DNA of 64,000 nucleotides, taken from NCBI GenBank assembly GCA_019155205.2, contig JAHNZQ020000308.1:17201-81200 (forward strand), given 5' to 3'. Origin of the DNA: Gracilaria vermiculophylla (taxonomy: Eukaryota > Rhodophyta > Florideophyceae > Gracilariales > Gracilariaceae). How positions within the stretch are numbered: position 1 is the first letter of the stretch; every line of letters begins with the position of its first letter. A program made the position numbers and the translations under genes. Below are positions 10,194 to 21,359 of the stretch, piece after piece. Below the pieces are notes generated by a model. The model had not been told where the DNA came from, made no database searches, and saw only the letters and a list, made by a program, of their open reading frames with translations.

Positions 10194-11669
10194 CTATGTG
10201 GAGTGGCGTTTCCGCACCAGATTGGCGTGGTATCGCCTAAGGAAGCTCTCCGGGATATTTTCCGGAGGTTCTTCCGTGTCGTCCTTCGAGGTGTACCCAT
10301 ACCAGTGGACGCGGTACAGTAATCCTGCAGCGATTCGTCGATTCGAGACGATATGATCCACCGCGTAAAGGATGTCACCTTCAGGGGTCAGGATAGCATC
10401 GGGAGCCTCCGGTAACGGTTCACCGAGAGCGGTGATGCGGTTCCCTGTATCCCGTAGTGTTGTCGCGCCTGAGATGGTCAGATGAGGAATCTCCGCGCGT
10501 TGACCATGCAGTGGGGTGGCGGGCATTCCTGTAAGGCTGGGCGTTGGGACATTCGTCAACCTATCACGAGAGACGACATCCCTCAGCCCGTTCACCTCAA
10601 TGGCGACAGTATCCCTATAGGTGGCAAGGACTTTGAAGGGCCCTGAGGTAGTCGGCGCTAACTTGCGCGTGACGTCCGGCGGTTCATCGGAGTTTTCCCC
10701 GGGTTTGTCGAGGAAAACCTCGTCGCCTTCCTTCAGGTGAGTGCCTTCCATAACCTTTCGGTCGAAGTCCTGTTTGTATCTCATCTGCGTGGCGGTGAGC
10801 CTCTCCTTCGCGAGGGAGAGTGCGCTCTCATATCGCCTTAGGATGGAGCGTTTGGCTTGTGCCGTTGTTGGCGTCTGTGGCCCATCCGCCGGATGCGCCG
10901 TGGCGCGTGCCGCGATAACAGCACTTGGCGGAATACGCGAGAGCACCAAATTGAAAGGAGCAGTCCCCGTGGAGCGGTGCACCTGTAGGTTGTATGCATA
11001 AGTGAGGGGTCCCACATATGCGTCCCAATCCTTCTGGTGGTCTGCGACATAGTGCTTCAGCCTCGAGGCGATGGTTTCGTTGAACCTTTCCGCCTGTCCG
11101 TTGGTCTGGGGGTGATATGCAGTTGTAAACAACTGCTTCATCCCCAGCATTCCGGAAACGGCGTTGAAGAGTTTCGCCGCGAACTGGGGGCCATTTTCCG
11201 TGAGGAGGTACAACGGTATTCCGTAGCGGTAAACCCAATGCTCCAGAAAGGCGTCGACAATCACTGCTGCAGTAGTGCTCCGGAGAGGGATGGCACGCGT
11301 GATCTTGGAAAGACGATCCGTGATAACGAAGATAAATCGATGCCCTCGCTTCGTCTTGGGGAGAGGACCCAAGATGTCCATGGCCACAAACTCCAACGGT
11401 CCTGAAGGTGGGAACAGTGTGAGCGGCGTCCGGTGTTTCCGTATACTCCCCCTAGCGGCGGCACAGGAATAGCAATCCACCACCGTTTGGAAGGCTTCAT
11501 TAGCCATGTTCGGCGAATTGAACTCCCTCCGCATGGTGAAATACATCCGAGATCCACCGAGGTGCCCGGCGAGGCGAGGGTAGTGCGAGAGATACAACAC
11601 TTTCGCCCGTAGCTTCGTCGGGATCACCTTTGGGAGAGCTCCATGCAGGGGGGCGCGGCGTACAAACAA
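10194..11669 (-). pseudogene. Ty3/gypsy integrase with C-terminal chromodomain
   Basis: The frame opens within the pol reading region after a frameshift near 11640. An HHCC zinc-binding region comes first (HYPRLAGH, then CYSC). The catalytic core follows with Asp in MDILGPL and Glu in QAERFNET. The middle catalytic Asp is replaced: the motif reads LTENGPQF, where the family has TDNG or SDNG. About 60 residues at the C-terminus (LYAVDHIVSNRR, YRVHWYGY) form a chromodomain, which in this clade directs integration to marked chromatin. The Asp-to-Glu change and the upstream frameshift make this copy inactive. Confidence 0.85.
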
Positions 11670-14239
11670 CCCTCCCGGTCGACGTTGAATGACGATGTCG
11701 AATTACCCACAGTGCCGAGGCACTCCTTGCAGAACGCATCTGTACTCTGTTCCTTCAGGAACTCCGCCACAGTGATGGGGAGAACGTCTTTTTCCTCCTC
11801 AACAAGAGCCATCACCTCAGGGAGTCCACTGTACTTTCTTCCAGGTTCACAGCATTCCAAATATTCTCCATTGGATCATTCTTTCCCGTCGGCGTCCTGG
11901 ATGACCAGACCCGGGGTAGTGTCCTCCAAAGGTGTTTTATCTTCCCCATTGGTGGAGATGCGTGAGAGCGCGTCCACTGCCTGGTGTTTAATGCCAAGGC
12001 GGTGGACGATGTCAAACTCGAACTCCAGGAGGCGTAACCTCCCCCTTTCCAGGCGACCGGAAGCATCCGTCAAGGACGGTATCCACTTCAGTGGTGCTTG
12101 GTCCCTCCTCAAGGTGAAGCGCGCGCCTTCCAGGTATGGGCGTAAAATCAAAACAGCCCACACGATGGCGAGACACTCGCGCTCCGAAGTGAAATAATTC
12201 CGTTCCGAAGGGGAGAGGCTGCGACTCCAGTACCCGATGGGTTGAAGTCCACCTTCAGGTTGTTCCTGTAGGAGGGCACATCCGACATGGTATTTACAGG
12301 CGTCAGTGGCCAGCACCATTCGGCCGTGCGGCTTCGGAAGTACCAAGATTGGTGGTTCTATCAGTCCCCTCTTCAGGGTGTCGAAGGCTTCAAATTCCTC
12401 ATCCGTCAAGATAGCCAACTGCATCGGCTTGTCCTTCTCCATGACGCGATTTAACGGCGCGGCTATACGGGAGAAATTCTGTACATACCCCCGGAAGACG
12501 TTACACAACCCAAGGAAGGAGCGGAGCTCCGTCTGGTTTGTGGGAGTGTGAGCTTCCTTGATGGCGTCCTGAGTTTTCCTGAAAACCTGTAGGCGGCCCG
12601 GGAGCACAACGTGCCCCAGGTATTCCACCGAAGACTTGAAAAGAAAACATTTCTCCAGCTTCAAGGTGAGGCGAGCATCGTTTAGGAGTTGGAGCACGTG
12701 CTTCACATGAATGAAGTGCTCCTCCACGCTGCGGGAGTATATGATGACGTCATCTATATACACCAAGGCGTACTGCCATTTCACCTTTGACAGGGTAATG
12801 TCCACCGCTCGTTGGAACGTAGCGGGTGCATTCTTCAATCCAAATGGCATCCTTAGGAATCTGAAGATCCCACAGTGCGAGGTGAACGTTGTCTCATCCT
12901 TATCGGAGTCGTCCATGTCAATCTGCCAGTAGCCGCTGTTGGCATCCAGCCTGGAGAAAACGGACGCATCGCCTAAGGAGTCGATAAATTCATCCATGAG
13001 GGGTATCAGGTACGAATCGCGTATCGGCACCTCATTAAGGCGCCGGTAGTTAATACAGAACCTTAGGGAGCCATCTTTCTTTTTGACAAACACCACCGGG
13101 GAGGCCCATTCGGAATTGGAAGGCTCTATAACAGCTTTCTCCACCCTCCGGTGGACCTCATCGCGTTCAAAGTCGCGCGCATGGGGTCCGGCCCTCCTCT
13201 GGAGTTGATATACCAGTTTGGCATCCGGTGTGAGCTGGATCCTGTGATGGGCCAGGCGGACCTCACCCAGGCGACCAGACCACATGTCCTCAAAGGCGGA
13301 TAGGATCTCCACTGTCCTATGGCGATACCCTTCGAAATCATCGCCAATTTGGAGCTTCTCCTGCCAGGTCGCAGGATTCTCTTCCTCTGGAGCCGTTGAA
13401 GTCGCTTCCGTCTCCACGGTGGCGATAGCATCGCGGTCCGCAAGGTCTTCCGCTCGTGGAATGTGAGCCAGTCCTGCAGGGGCGGGTAGTGCCAGCCCGA
13501 CGACAATTCCTTTCTGGAGCCGTAACGGCAACTCCTTCAGGTTATCGAGCACAACCCGAAAGGGCATGTTCGGTTTTACTTCCATAACACCGTTCGCCAT
13601 CATGGAGTGCTGCTTTGTCGTCAGGTGTGGACTCCTCTGTAGGAATGAAAGGCCAGATGCAGAGGTCTGCACCCAGACTTCGGCCTGACTCCTCGCTGGT
13701 ATTTCGATGCTCTTCACCACGCGGAGCTTATTCGACTGCGTCTCCTTCGAAAGGGTACCCACTTGACGCGTGTTCGCGTCCGGTCCTGGAGATGCGGACA
13801 CAATACCTACAGGGGCAGCGTCATGAAACGTCACCTTTCGCAGGCGTGGGTAGATTGCACGTACATATCGATCCACGAAGGAAGTGCCCAATATGCATTG
13901 TGCGGCCAAGTTGGTCGCCACGAGGAACCATATTTTCACCTGTAAGGAGCCCAACCGGAGGTAAAAGGGGACTGCGACGAGGATGGTCAGTGCTCGTCGC
14001 GACGCATCGCGTACCGTCCGGAGCTTGCCAGTCCTCAAGGAGCCGAGAGCAGACCGCGGGAACACTTCGGCGTGCACCAGATTGGGGCCAGCTCCGGTAT
14101 CAAGGATAGCGCGCACCGTGGTGGAGGCGAGCGGGGTTAATTCTATAGAGGCGAACACCTTGTAATTCTCACGGCGGAGTGTGCAAACAGAATCCTCAAA
14201 GGTGTCGAATGGGTCCAAGGGGATTGAGGGGCCCGCCAA
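11624..14239 (-). pseudogene. Ty3/gypsy protease, reverse transcriptase and RNase H
   Basis: Reading from 14239, an aspartic protease with AILDTGAGPN comes first (residues about 40-140). The reverse transcriptase follows, with FVKKKDGSLRFC and the catalytic YIDD box. RNase H comes next, beginning LATDACKYHVG and including YFTSERECLAIVWA. A TGA at 11874-11876 interrupts the frame. It then continues to 11624, where a frameshift leads into the integrase frame. Length and domain order are normal for Ty3/gypsy. A separate gag frame lies upstream. Confidence 0.9.
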
Positions 14240-14331
14240 TTTTGCGTCGACGGAGCAGACGGCCTCTCCCCCATTCCTAAAGGCGACCTCCGTGGAGCTG
14301 AGGCTCGATGTTGGAGAGGCACGCGGAGCCT

Positions 14332-16606
14332 CTACGCGTGGCTCTGAGGGTTTTTCTGGTTAGAGGGAGGCTGGGTTCCAGTCGGGGACGGCTTCTGCGG
14401 TTGCGCATCGCGATGCGACGTGTTCCCTTGAGGTACAGCCGGCTGGGACACCGGCACCTGCATTGCGGTTGCAAGTGACAGTGGGATAGGCTGCACTTCC
14501 GGTGGAGCACGGTAACCGTAGTTTCCTTGAGGGGAGTGGATGTTGCGATACGCGGTTCGATAGCTGCCGCTCTCCGTTGGTGTGTCCTTCAGGTCCTGGA
14601 AGTTTTTCTCTCTTACCTGCAGGATGGTGGCCCTCATTGCCGGGGTGAGAGTCGTACAGTGTACCGGCTCCCGTGACAAGAATATTCTGCAGGGCGGTGG
14701 ATAGCCTTGAGGGTTTGCGAATCGCACGCTCCTGTAGGATCCTGCCGAGGCGTACAAAGTGGGAGACGAGAGTCTCCTCGTCCTAGACGGTGCTCCGTGA
14801 GAGAAGGCGTGTGAGAGGGCAAGGGCCTTTTGCTCTCCTACGAGCGTGAGCTCGTCGGCGTCCTCCGAGGTGTTGGAGTCCAACGTCAGGGCGGATGCCC
14901 GACGGGTCCTCAAGGCGGCCGGTTTGTCTGAAAGTGGAGCATGACTGCGGCGAGCGGCACGATGGGTATCCCCGTAGGATTTCGCGAAACGTGCCAACTC
15001 CGTATAGGTGGTCTTTAGATGCGTTGTCAGGTGATTACGCACCCTGGTACGGATCGAAAGAAAGAGTCTCTCGACGAACAACGACTTCAACTACCGTTCG
15101 TAGTACACGTTCCCACACCGTAGCGCTTTCGTCCATAGCTTCTGTGAGAACTCCGTCTCGGTCATTCCCGTGTCCTGCCTATAGGAGGTGACTTCAGCAT
15201 CAGCATCGGCTATCACCTCGTCCATGGCGTACCTTTTGAGAAGGAAACTGACTACCTCTGGATACGTCGTCAAGATCTCCGTTCCAGGATCATCCGCAAT
15301 GGCGCTCTCCCCCGTGAGGCGCGGCTGCACCAGCGAGTGCGCGTTGCCTGTGAGGTAGAACTGAAAGCAACATACGGCGGCACCTTCATGGAAACCATTG
15401 GTGTTACACGCTGAACGGAAGCGCGTAAGAAAATTCAACACCGAGATGGGGTCTTCGCCTGAGAAGGAGTTCTTCTTTATTAAAATATCCATGCGGTGCT
15501 GGATCTTTGTGAGTGGTTTAGCGACCGACGCGTCGTAGAGAACGGAGCGACCATTCCACCTGTAGGTGTAATAATCTACCACTTTGGCGAAGAGGTCTTT
15601 AAGCGGGACGACCTTCCTGACCCTTCTGCTCATCTCCTTGGGAGGTATACTGTCCTTTGAGCTGGAGCTGTTTACGGATTCGGAGTCTGAGCTTCTCTCC
15701 GACTCGGTGTCTCGCTTTCTTCTTTTCTCCCTCCGTTTCTTTCGTCGTCTTTCCTTGAGGTGGTCTGGGTTACTGGCGATACCCCCGTTATCGCGATCCA
15801 CCCGAGTAGTATCCTGTCCTTCTTTCCATAGGTGAATTCCTTCGCGACCGGTATTCTGTCCTCCTCCGCGGGATGTAAGATCTAGACGGTTCCTAGCAAG
15901 ATTCCTGAGGTGTTCCCATTTCCCTACGGCAGTATCCATTTTTCTCCTCTGGCGTCGGGGGTGGCAGTATCCTGTCCTCCTCGGCCCGGGGTCACCTTAA
16001 GTGGTGCCAAAGGAAACCTCTCCTGTACGGAAAATAACTTTGAAATACCGCTGCGGGGAGCAGCTGCGCGGTTTGGGAGCGAACCTCCGCACGGATAACA
16101 TCCAAGATCGACACAAGGAAGGGATCGGAATCCAGCAGAGTACCCACAGCACGGTGAGCGCTCTCCGTTGCGATTTCCTCCACAAGGACGTGGCGCCGCG
16201 CCCCAAAATGAGCCTAACCAGCTGCAGGAATTCTTTCGAACAGCTCTTGTGAGAGCCAATCCGTAAGGCGTGGGGCAAGTGACTCCAGGAGGGAGTTACC
16301 CTCCGGGTGTTCCCGTCCCTGCAGCTACTAAGATGACGGTGGCAATGCCGTGTGCGGTTCTTCAACCTTCACATCGGCATTCTCCAGAGGTGTCGCGGGG
16401 GATTCCGCTTGCCTCCGATGATGCATTCTCCTGAGGCGATTCCTAAAACGCTCCACAGAGGACCCAGGATTCCGAAGGAGACTTTCAGGGTCCTCCAGTT
16501 TGGCGGCCACCTCCTGGGGAGCGCTGCGCGTGCTGCGCCCACCAATGAAGTTGGTTGCTGGAGGAACCTGTAGGGGGGCTTCCATTGGATGTTCTGAGGG
16601 GTCCAT
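14332..16606 (-). pseudogene. Gag region of the gypsy element
   Basis: The main open stretch runs 15939-14332 and is broken by one TAG at 15091-15093. Open pieces upstream (16606-16328 and 16365-15924 in shifted frames) look like its N-terminal part, displaced by frameshifts. The protein has a Lys/Arg/Ser-rich section, then a helical capsid-like stretch (around ILNFLTRFRSAC and FLLKRYAMDE). A Pro/Gln-rich tail follows. I see no CCHC zinc knuckle. Gag forms the particle that packages the element RNA. The assignment rests mainly on position before protease-RT. Confidence 0.65.
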
Positions 16607-16740
16607 ATAGGAGTAGGTCGTTGGTGATTTTCTTCCACTTCCGAATCACCTAAAGGAAGAATTCTACTGTTGGGGTTCATTCGTTGCAAACTAGAAACAT
16701 GGTTCTGCTGCGACTTATGGGAATCCTTTAGGATCTGTGA

Positions 16741-16760
16741 CCTTCTAAATCGAGAGACCA
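16741..16760 (-). promoter_or_regulatory. Candidate primer-binding site
   Basis: On the minus strand the sequence begins TGGTCTCTCGATTTAGAAGG, two bases after the 5' LTR end. TGG pairs with the CCA of a tRNA 3' end, and position and spacing suit a gypsy element. I could not assign the tRNA, and the paired sequence does not look like a typical T-arm, so confidence is limited. Confidence 0.4.
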
Positions 16761-16762
16761 GT

Positions 16763-17317
16763 TGTGGTACTGTCAGCCCTTCTCTCGAGGTAGTAAAGCA
16801 CAACTTCCGTTAGGAGTTTTTGTTAAATCCAAAGGTGCGTGTTTCTAAAGGTGGTCTTCGGTATCCGCTGTCGCGAGCCGGGGGAGTTCTTAAAGAGGAT
16901 CCGCAAACACCAAGCAGAGAGGGGGGGTTCACTGGGCGGACAATGCTTCTACAGGCGCTGCTATGATGCGACCTGGGGATCGGCGGCTTAAAAACCTGAG
17001 TTGATCGACGACAGACTCCAACCGGAAAAGTAGATGAAGACTCAAGGGTGATTATCTTTACTTTCCCAAAGGTGGAGCTCAACCGGCAGATTAAGTATCA
17101 AGGCGGAAGCCATCCTCGGCAGGTCTCACTACTGTACTAATTACCTGCATAAATTAACTAAAATAAATAATAATTCTACCGTTCCTCCAGGATACTGTAG
17201 CGCACGCGGGCGGAATTATGCACCACAAGGCCCAGCTAATAAAATACGAGCTCTTCCTAGGAATATTATGCCATAAGTCCACACCACCGCTTTTCCCTTA
17301 GGGGCCACTGTACTACA
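16763..17317 (-). repeat. Ty3/gypsy LTR (copy 4, 5' LTR in gag-pol orientation)
   Basis: It has the same TG...CA ends as the other copies and a 555-bp length. It is followed at 17318 by GAAG, which equals the four bases before copy 2. Confidence 0.85.
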
Positions 17318-17613
17318 GAAGCCACCACGATCACATAACGTAAGCCCCTAGTTCTACGCATGTCAACGAAACCTACAATAGAGACCGAGAGAAAGAATTG
17401 AAGGAAGAAAATAGTTACTTCAGTGCTTGTCAGTCGTTTTCCTTCGTTTCGTTACAGAACTCTGTGTACCGCTTCTTGCTTCGGCTTAAACACCTTTCAG
17501 CCAGTTGATGGATTTCTTCATCATCCAGTTCGCGAGCTTGCTTGCATCTTTCGAACCCTGGCAAGATATGATCAATAAGAATACCTTCCTGTTGCGTACT
17601 GCATTCCCCGCTT

Positions 17614-18420
17614 CTAGGAAGTTTCGCTTTGAGCCTTCTCTGCGTCCAACCTATCTATAAGTTTCTGAACTTTCCCAGTATAATCGCTTAAAGTTTGTGA
17701 CATGCCATCCAGATTTTGCTGAAGCTCTGTGCTTTCCCTCTTCCTCGCTTTCGAGTCACAGCTTTCAGCGATAATCTGATTATGAACGCCTTCATCCAAA
17801 CCACCATGACCATTGTCGGTCAGCTTGCACGTAAGTTGAATTAAATTGTTTTCTTCCTGTGAAGTACCAACCCTGCAAACCAGAAATGTAATCAACGTCC
17901 TCTTAGATTTCATTTTATAGTCTCCAGAACTGGAGACAGTAAGCAAGGCAACAAAATTGCTCGATTCCATTTGTCCGGAAGCCGACTCCTTGTTGTATAC
18001 AACTGTAAACGCCTTCTTGGCGGAATAAAAACGATCTTTCAAACATGAAGTGCTCTGAGAAACGATGGGGCGTGCATTTGAGTGAACGTCTTCTACGTTC
18101 TCAGTAAAATCAGCTTTAGAGTTTACCAGAGGATCGTTGAATCTACACCCAATCATTCCCCAGAACGCCTCACGGGTAACACGGGCATCGCTCTCATCTC
18201 TCGAAACCTCAGAACCACAAGCCTTCATGAGAGCGTTTCTACACCTGTCATCAACTCTGACAAGAACCGTAAGCCTAGCAAACTCATTCAAAGTAAAGTT
18301 AGAAGATCCTGTACCGACATGCTTGCCTTGCTTATCAGTGATTATTAAAGTCTTGATCCTTCTTGCCACAGGCAATCTTTCCGAAGGATGTATTTTCTGG
18401 ACAAGGGACTTCACATCTAG
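17614..18420 (-). pseudogene. Unknown gene truncated by the copia insertion
   Basis: The native part of this minus-strand frame begins LDVKSLVQKI at the copia border and runs about 268 codons to a stop at 17614. The apparent N-terminal residues further upstream are read from the copia LTR and are not native. It contains a segment around NEFARLTVLV and AFWGMIGCRF that resembles DNA-binding-like uncharacterised proteins of algae. A helical C-terminus (SQTLSDYTGKVQKLIDRL) follows. I cannot name the family. Across the element, codons at 26905-26945 (minus strand) continue the frame for about 17 residues before a TGA, so the 5' part is beyond the insertion or in another exon. Confidence 0.5.
18416..18420 (+). 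repeat. Target-site duplication of copia element (left)
   Basis: TCTAG directly precedes the 5' LTR and is repeated right after the 3' LTR. Confidence 0.85.
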
Positions 18421-18707
18421 TGTTGGGGGAGGAAGACAGAGGGGCGGGAAAGTAGCCACAACTCAGCTGACTCGCCACAGCACGCTCCTGCGTGTGCGAC
18501 ACGTGGTGCTCCACCCAGGGCACAGGCGAAGCGACTCAAGATAACGGGTCGTCGGCGGCACAGAGTGCGGCTTCCTCTCAGTCTCGACAAGTTCCGTAAA
18601 CTGTCTAGCTAGTCCCTAAGGTGGAGCCTTTCGTTCTCGCGTGCTCGTCGCAACAATCGTCAGCTCAATTGCTGCGACTACGACCGATCCGAAGCGTAAA
18701 TTCAACA
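18421..18707 (+). repeat. Copia 5' LTR
   Basis: The 287-bp unit runs from TGTTGGGGGAGG to AAATTCAACA and aligns end to end with 26618-26904. Confidence 0.9.
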
Positions 18708-18839
18708 CAGTTTACAGAACTTCCGCGAGACCTTATAGAAAAGAGAGACAAGAATACGCGAGAAACAACCGAAAAGCGCTTTGGTCGAGATCGGCCAAAA
18801 AGGGCTGACCGATCAACGACCCCCCATGAAAGTTTCCGT

Positions 18840-21132
18840 GGGAAGTACAAGGAACTCCAGGGGTGCACATACACACACGATACTGCCGCAAGAGCTTACC
18901 AGTACAATAAAACGACCGAAGCAATCAGCGAGTGGATCAAACTAAACCTAAAGTTCCCCATGGACGTGTGGCGCATTCTAATGACGCTTAAAGAGCCGAA
19001 CAAAAAGGAGTGGAAAGCAAAGGCGCCGATAGAAGAAGAAGAAAAGGTATAACAAGCAGTCTTCGCTGAAGACATCAAGAAGTACATGAAACGCGTTACC
19101 CAGTTCGAAGACAACTGCTGCAACGTATTTACTGTCGCTTACGGCCAGTACAGCGACTCGCTGCAAGCCAAGATACGTGGGCAGGACAATTGGGAATCTA
19201 TATTTGAAGACAACAAGCTATTGAGGCTGATGAAAAGCATCAAGGTGTGGATGCTAAACCAAGAGGGATCCAGGAGCCCCGTGGCAGCAGCAGACGCAGC
19301 GCTGGCGGCAATGTACAGAGTTCGCCAGAATAGGCATGAATCGCTGACAGAGTACTGCCGTAGGTTCACGGCAGCCACAGAAGTGCTCGACCACATAGAC
19401 ATAAGGCTTGAGAAGGCACTGGTGGGCTTAGCAGATAAATCTCTAGAGGCGGAAGAGAAGAAAACAAGAAAGGATGCGACCGCGGAGGAGATTGAAACGG
19501 CTGAGAGTAGAACGCTTGAGATGTTCTTGGCGTACCGCTTCATCGCCGCTGCAGACAAAGCAAGATTCTCGAACGTTGCAGTGTACTTGGAGAACGAGTA
19601 CGTCGCGGGAAGCGACAAGTTTCCAAAGGACACCACGGCGGCGTACAACTTCCTTGAGAATTGAAAGCGCAGCGCCGCGCACGTAGAGGACCATTCCAAT
19701 GATGGCGTGAGCTTTGCGCAGACCGATAAACCAGCTGACGCCAGAAGAACGCCCAGAGAACGCTCACACATCCAGTGCTACCGCTGCGGCAAGTTCGGGC
19801 ATACACAGCATGAAGGCAAATGGGACCCGGATGACGTCACGACGTGCCAGAGCAGAGGTGGCGCGAAGTCGGGCACCGCTAACCACATGACTGGCATGGC
19901 GGCAGGCAGCAGCGACGAGTCGGGCGACGAATAGTACCGAGTACCAATGCTGTGCACGACGCACAAGGAAGCCCGGGAAGGGGACAAGAACACAGGGCAT
20001 GTCCTCGACGCGTGTGGAGAAGTCGTCGAAAGCGTGATGACGCATTCTTTCAACACAACGCGCGCGTATGTGATTCCGGCAGCAAGTGTTGGGTTGGACA
20101 GCATGTCCTCCGTGGACGTATTTGGTGAGAGACGGCTGCTAAGCAACATTCGAACGGTCCGAAACAGGATGAAAATAGTCTGCAACGCAGGAGAGGTCAT
20201 AGTCACGCAGATGGATGACGTCGGCGGATACGGGCCAGTGTGGTACCATGCCGATGCTATCGCCAACATATTGTTGCTGAACAACGTCCAGAAGCGATAC
20301 AAGATACGCTACGACAGTGCAGTGGGAGACTTCTTCACGATGGAACGAAATAACGGAACGACGCGCGTGTTCCGGCCCACAAAGAAAGGCTTGTACGCAT
20401 CGCGGCTGGTGTCTGAACAGGAGTCTATGAAGGGGGCATCGATGGTCACCACAGTGGATGGGAACGCAAAGTCGTTCACCAGAAGGGAGGTCAAACGCGC
20501 CAAACAAGCCAGGGGGTTGATGGCTATCATCGGGCGACCAAGCGAGCGCCACATGCGGAAAATAGTTTGTGAAAAGCAGTTGCTCAACTGCGACATAAGT
20601 GAGCAGGACGTCCGCAACGCTTTCGACATATTCGGACCAGATGTCGGCTCACTGAAGAGGAAGACCACGCGCAGGAGCGAACCACACGTCGGCCTAAACA
20701 TGCGCCCGGTCCCAGAAGAAATCATGAAAAGAGATCGCTAGATGGTGGTGTGCTTCGACGTCATGTACGTGAACGGCATCCCATTCACTGTTTCGATCAG
20801 TCGAACGTTGAAGTTCGGAGCAGTTGAAGCCATCAAAAACCGCAAGGCGCAGACGCTGCTCAACAGCATCAAGGTGATCCAGGCAACGTACGCACGACGC
20901 GGTTTACTAGCCAACAGAATTGCTGCCGACAAAGAGTTCGCATCGCTGGAGGGAGCACTTTCAGGAATGGGCATGGCGCTGAACGTAGTGTCGAGGGGCG
21001 AGCACGTCCCGGAGATCGAGCGATACATACGCACGCTTAAGGAGCGGTGCAGAGCGGTTTTCAATACGCTCCCGTTCAAGCGCATACCGAACCGAATGAT
21101 TGTGGAGCTGGTCTACGCAATGAACTTTTGGC
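18840..21132 (+). pseudogene. Copia gag-protease-integrase, first copy
   Basis: Starting around HESFRGKYKELQG there is a gag of about 350 residues. It is interrupted by TAA (19050-19052) and TGA (19662-19664). The zinc knuckle CYRCGKFGHTQHEGKW has lost its last Cys. A protease region with LDSMSSVDVF follows after a TAG (19932-19934). After another TAG (20739-20741) comes integrase with CFDVMYVNG, AADKEF and EIERYIRT as the three acidic positions. The sequence runs into the assembly gap. No clear gag ATG is seen. All stops correspond to sense codons in the second copy, so they are later damage. Confidence 0.85.
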
Positions 21133-21232
21133 NNNNNNNNNNNNNNNNNNNNNNNNNNNNNNNNNNNNNNNNNNNNNNNNNNNNNNNNNNNNNNNNNNNN
21201 NNNNNNNNNNNNNNNNNNNNNNNNNNNNNNNN
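21133..21232. other. Assembly gap (100 N)
   Basis: One hundred unknown bases, probably a scaffold gap of arbitrary length. It lies between the first copia integrase region and a gypsy LTR fragment, a typical place for a repeat-caused break. Confidence 0.95.
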
Positions 21233-21359
21233 GAATTCCCCCGGCTCGCGACAGCGGATACCGGAGACCACCTTTAGGAATACGCGCCTTTGGAGTCACT
21301 AAAAACTCCTAACGGACGTTGTGCTCTACTACCTCGACAGGAGGGCTGACAGTACCACA
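21233..21359 (-). repeat. Gypsy LTR fragment (copy 5)
   Basis: Read on the minus strand from 21359 it begins TGTGGTACTGTCAGCCCTCC and matches the first 127 bp of LTR copy 1. It is cut by the gap. It sits directly against the start of the second copia gag copy, so a gypsy element or solo LTR inserted there. Confidence 0.85.

Larger units (their letters stand above)
4358..17317 (-). mobile_element. Composite Ty3/gypsy (chromodomain) retrotransposon with three LTRs
   Basis: Three near-identical LTRs (4358-4912, 6796-7348, 16763-17317) enclose two internal regions. The right-hand one (7349-16762) is near full length. On the minus strand it reads gag, protease-RT-RNase H, then integrase-chromodomain. 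An oppositely oriented ORF lies between integrase and the 3' LTR. The left-hand one (4913-6795) keeps only that opposite ORF and a piece of RT. The whole block is flanked by GAAG on both sides (4354-4357 and 17318-17321), or AGAAG if the last A of the LTR is shared. This suggests one outer insertion followed by unequal recombination and deletion. No flanking duplication is seen at the middle LTR. Confidence 0.85.

Noticed and set aside
6796..17317. Independent TSD around the right-hand gypsy unit
   Set aside because: The bases before 6796 (CATAC) and after 17317 (GAAGC) do not match. Only the outer pair at 4354 and 17318 does.
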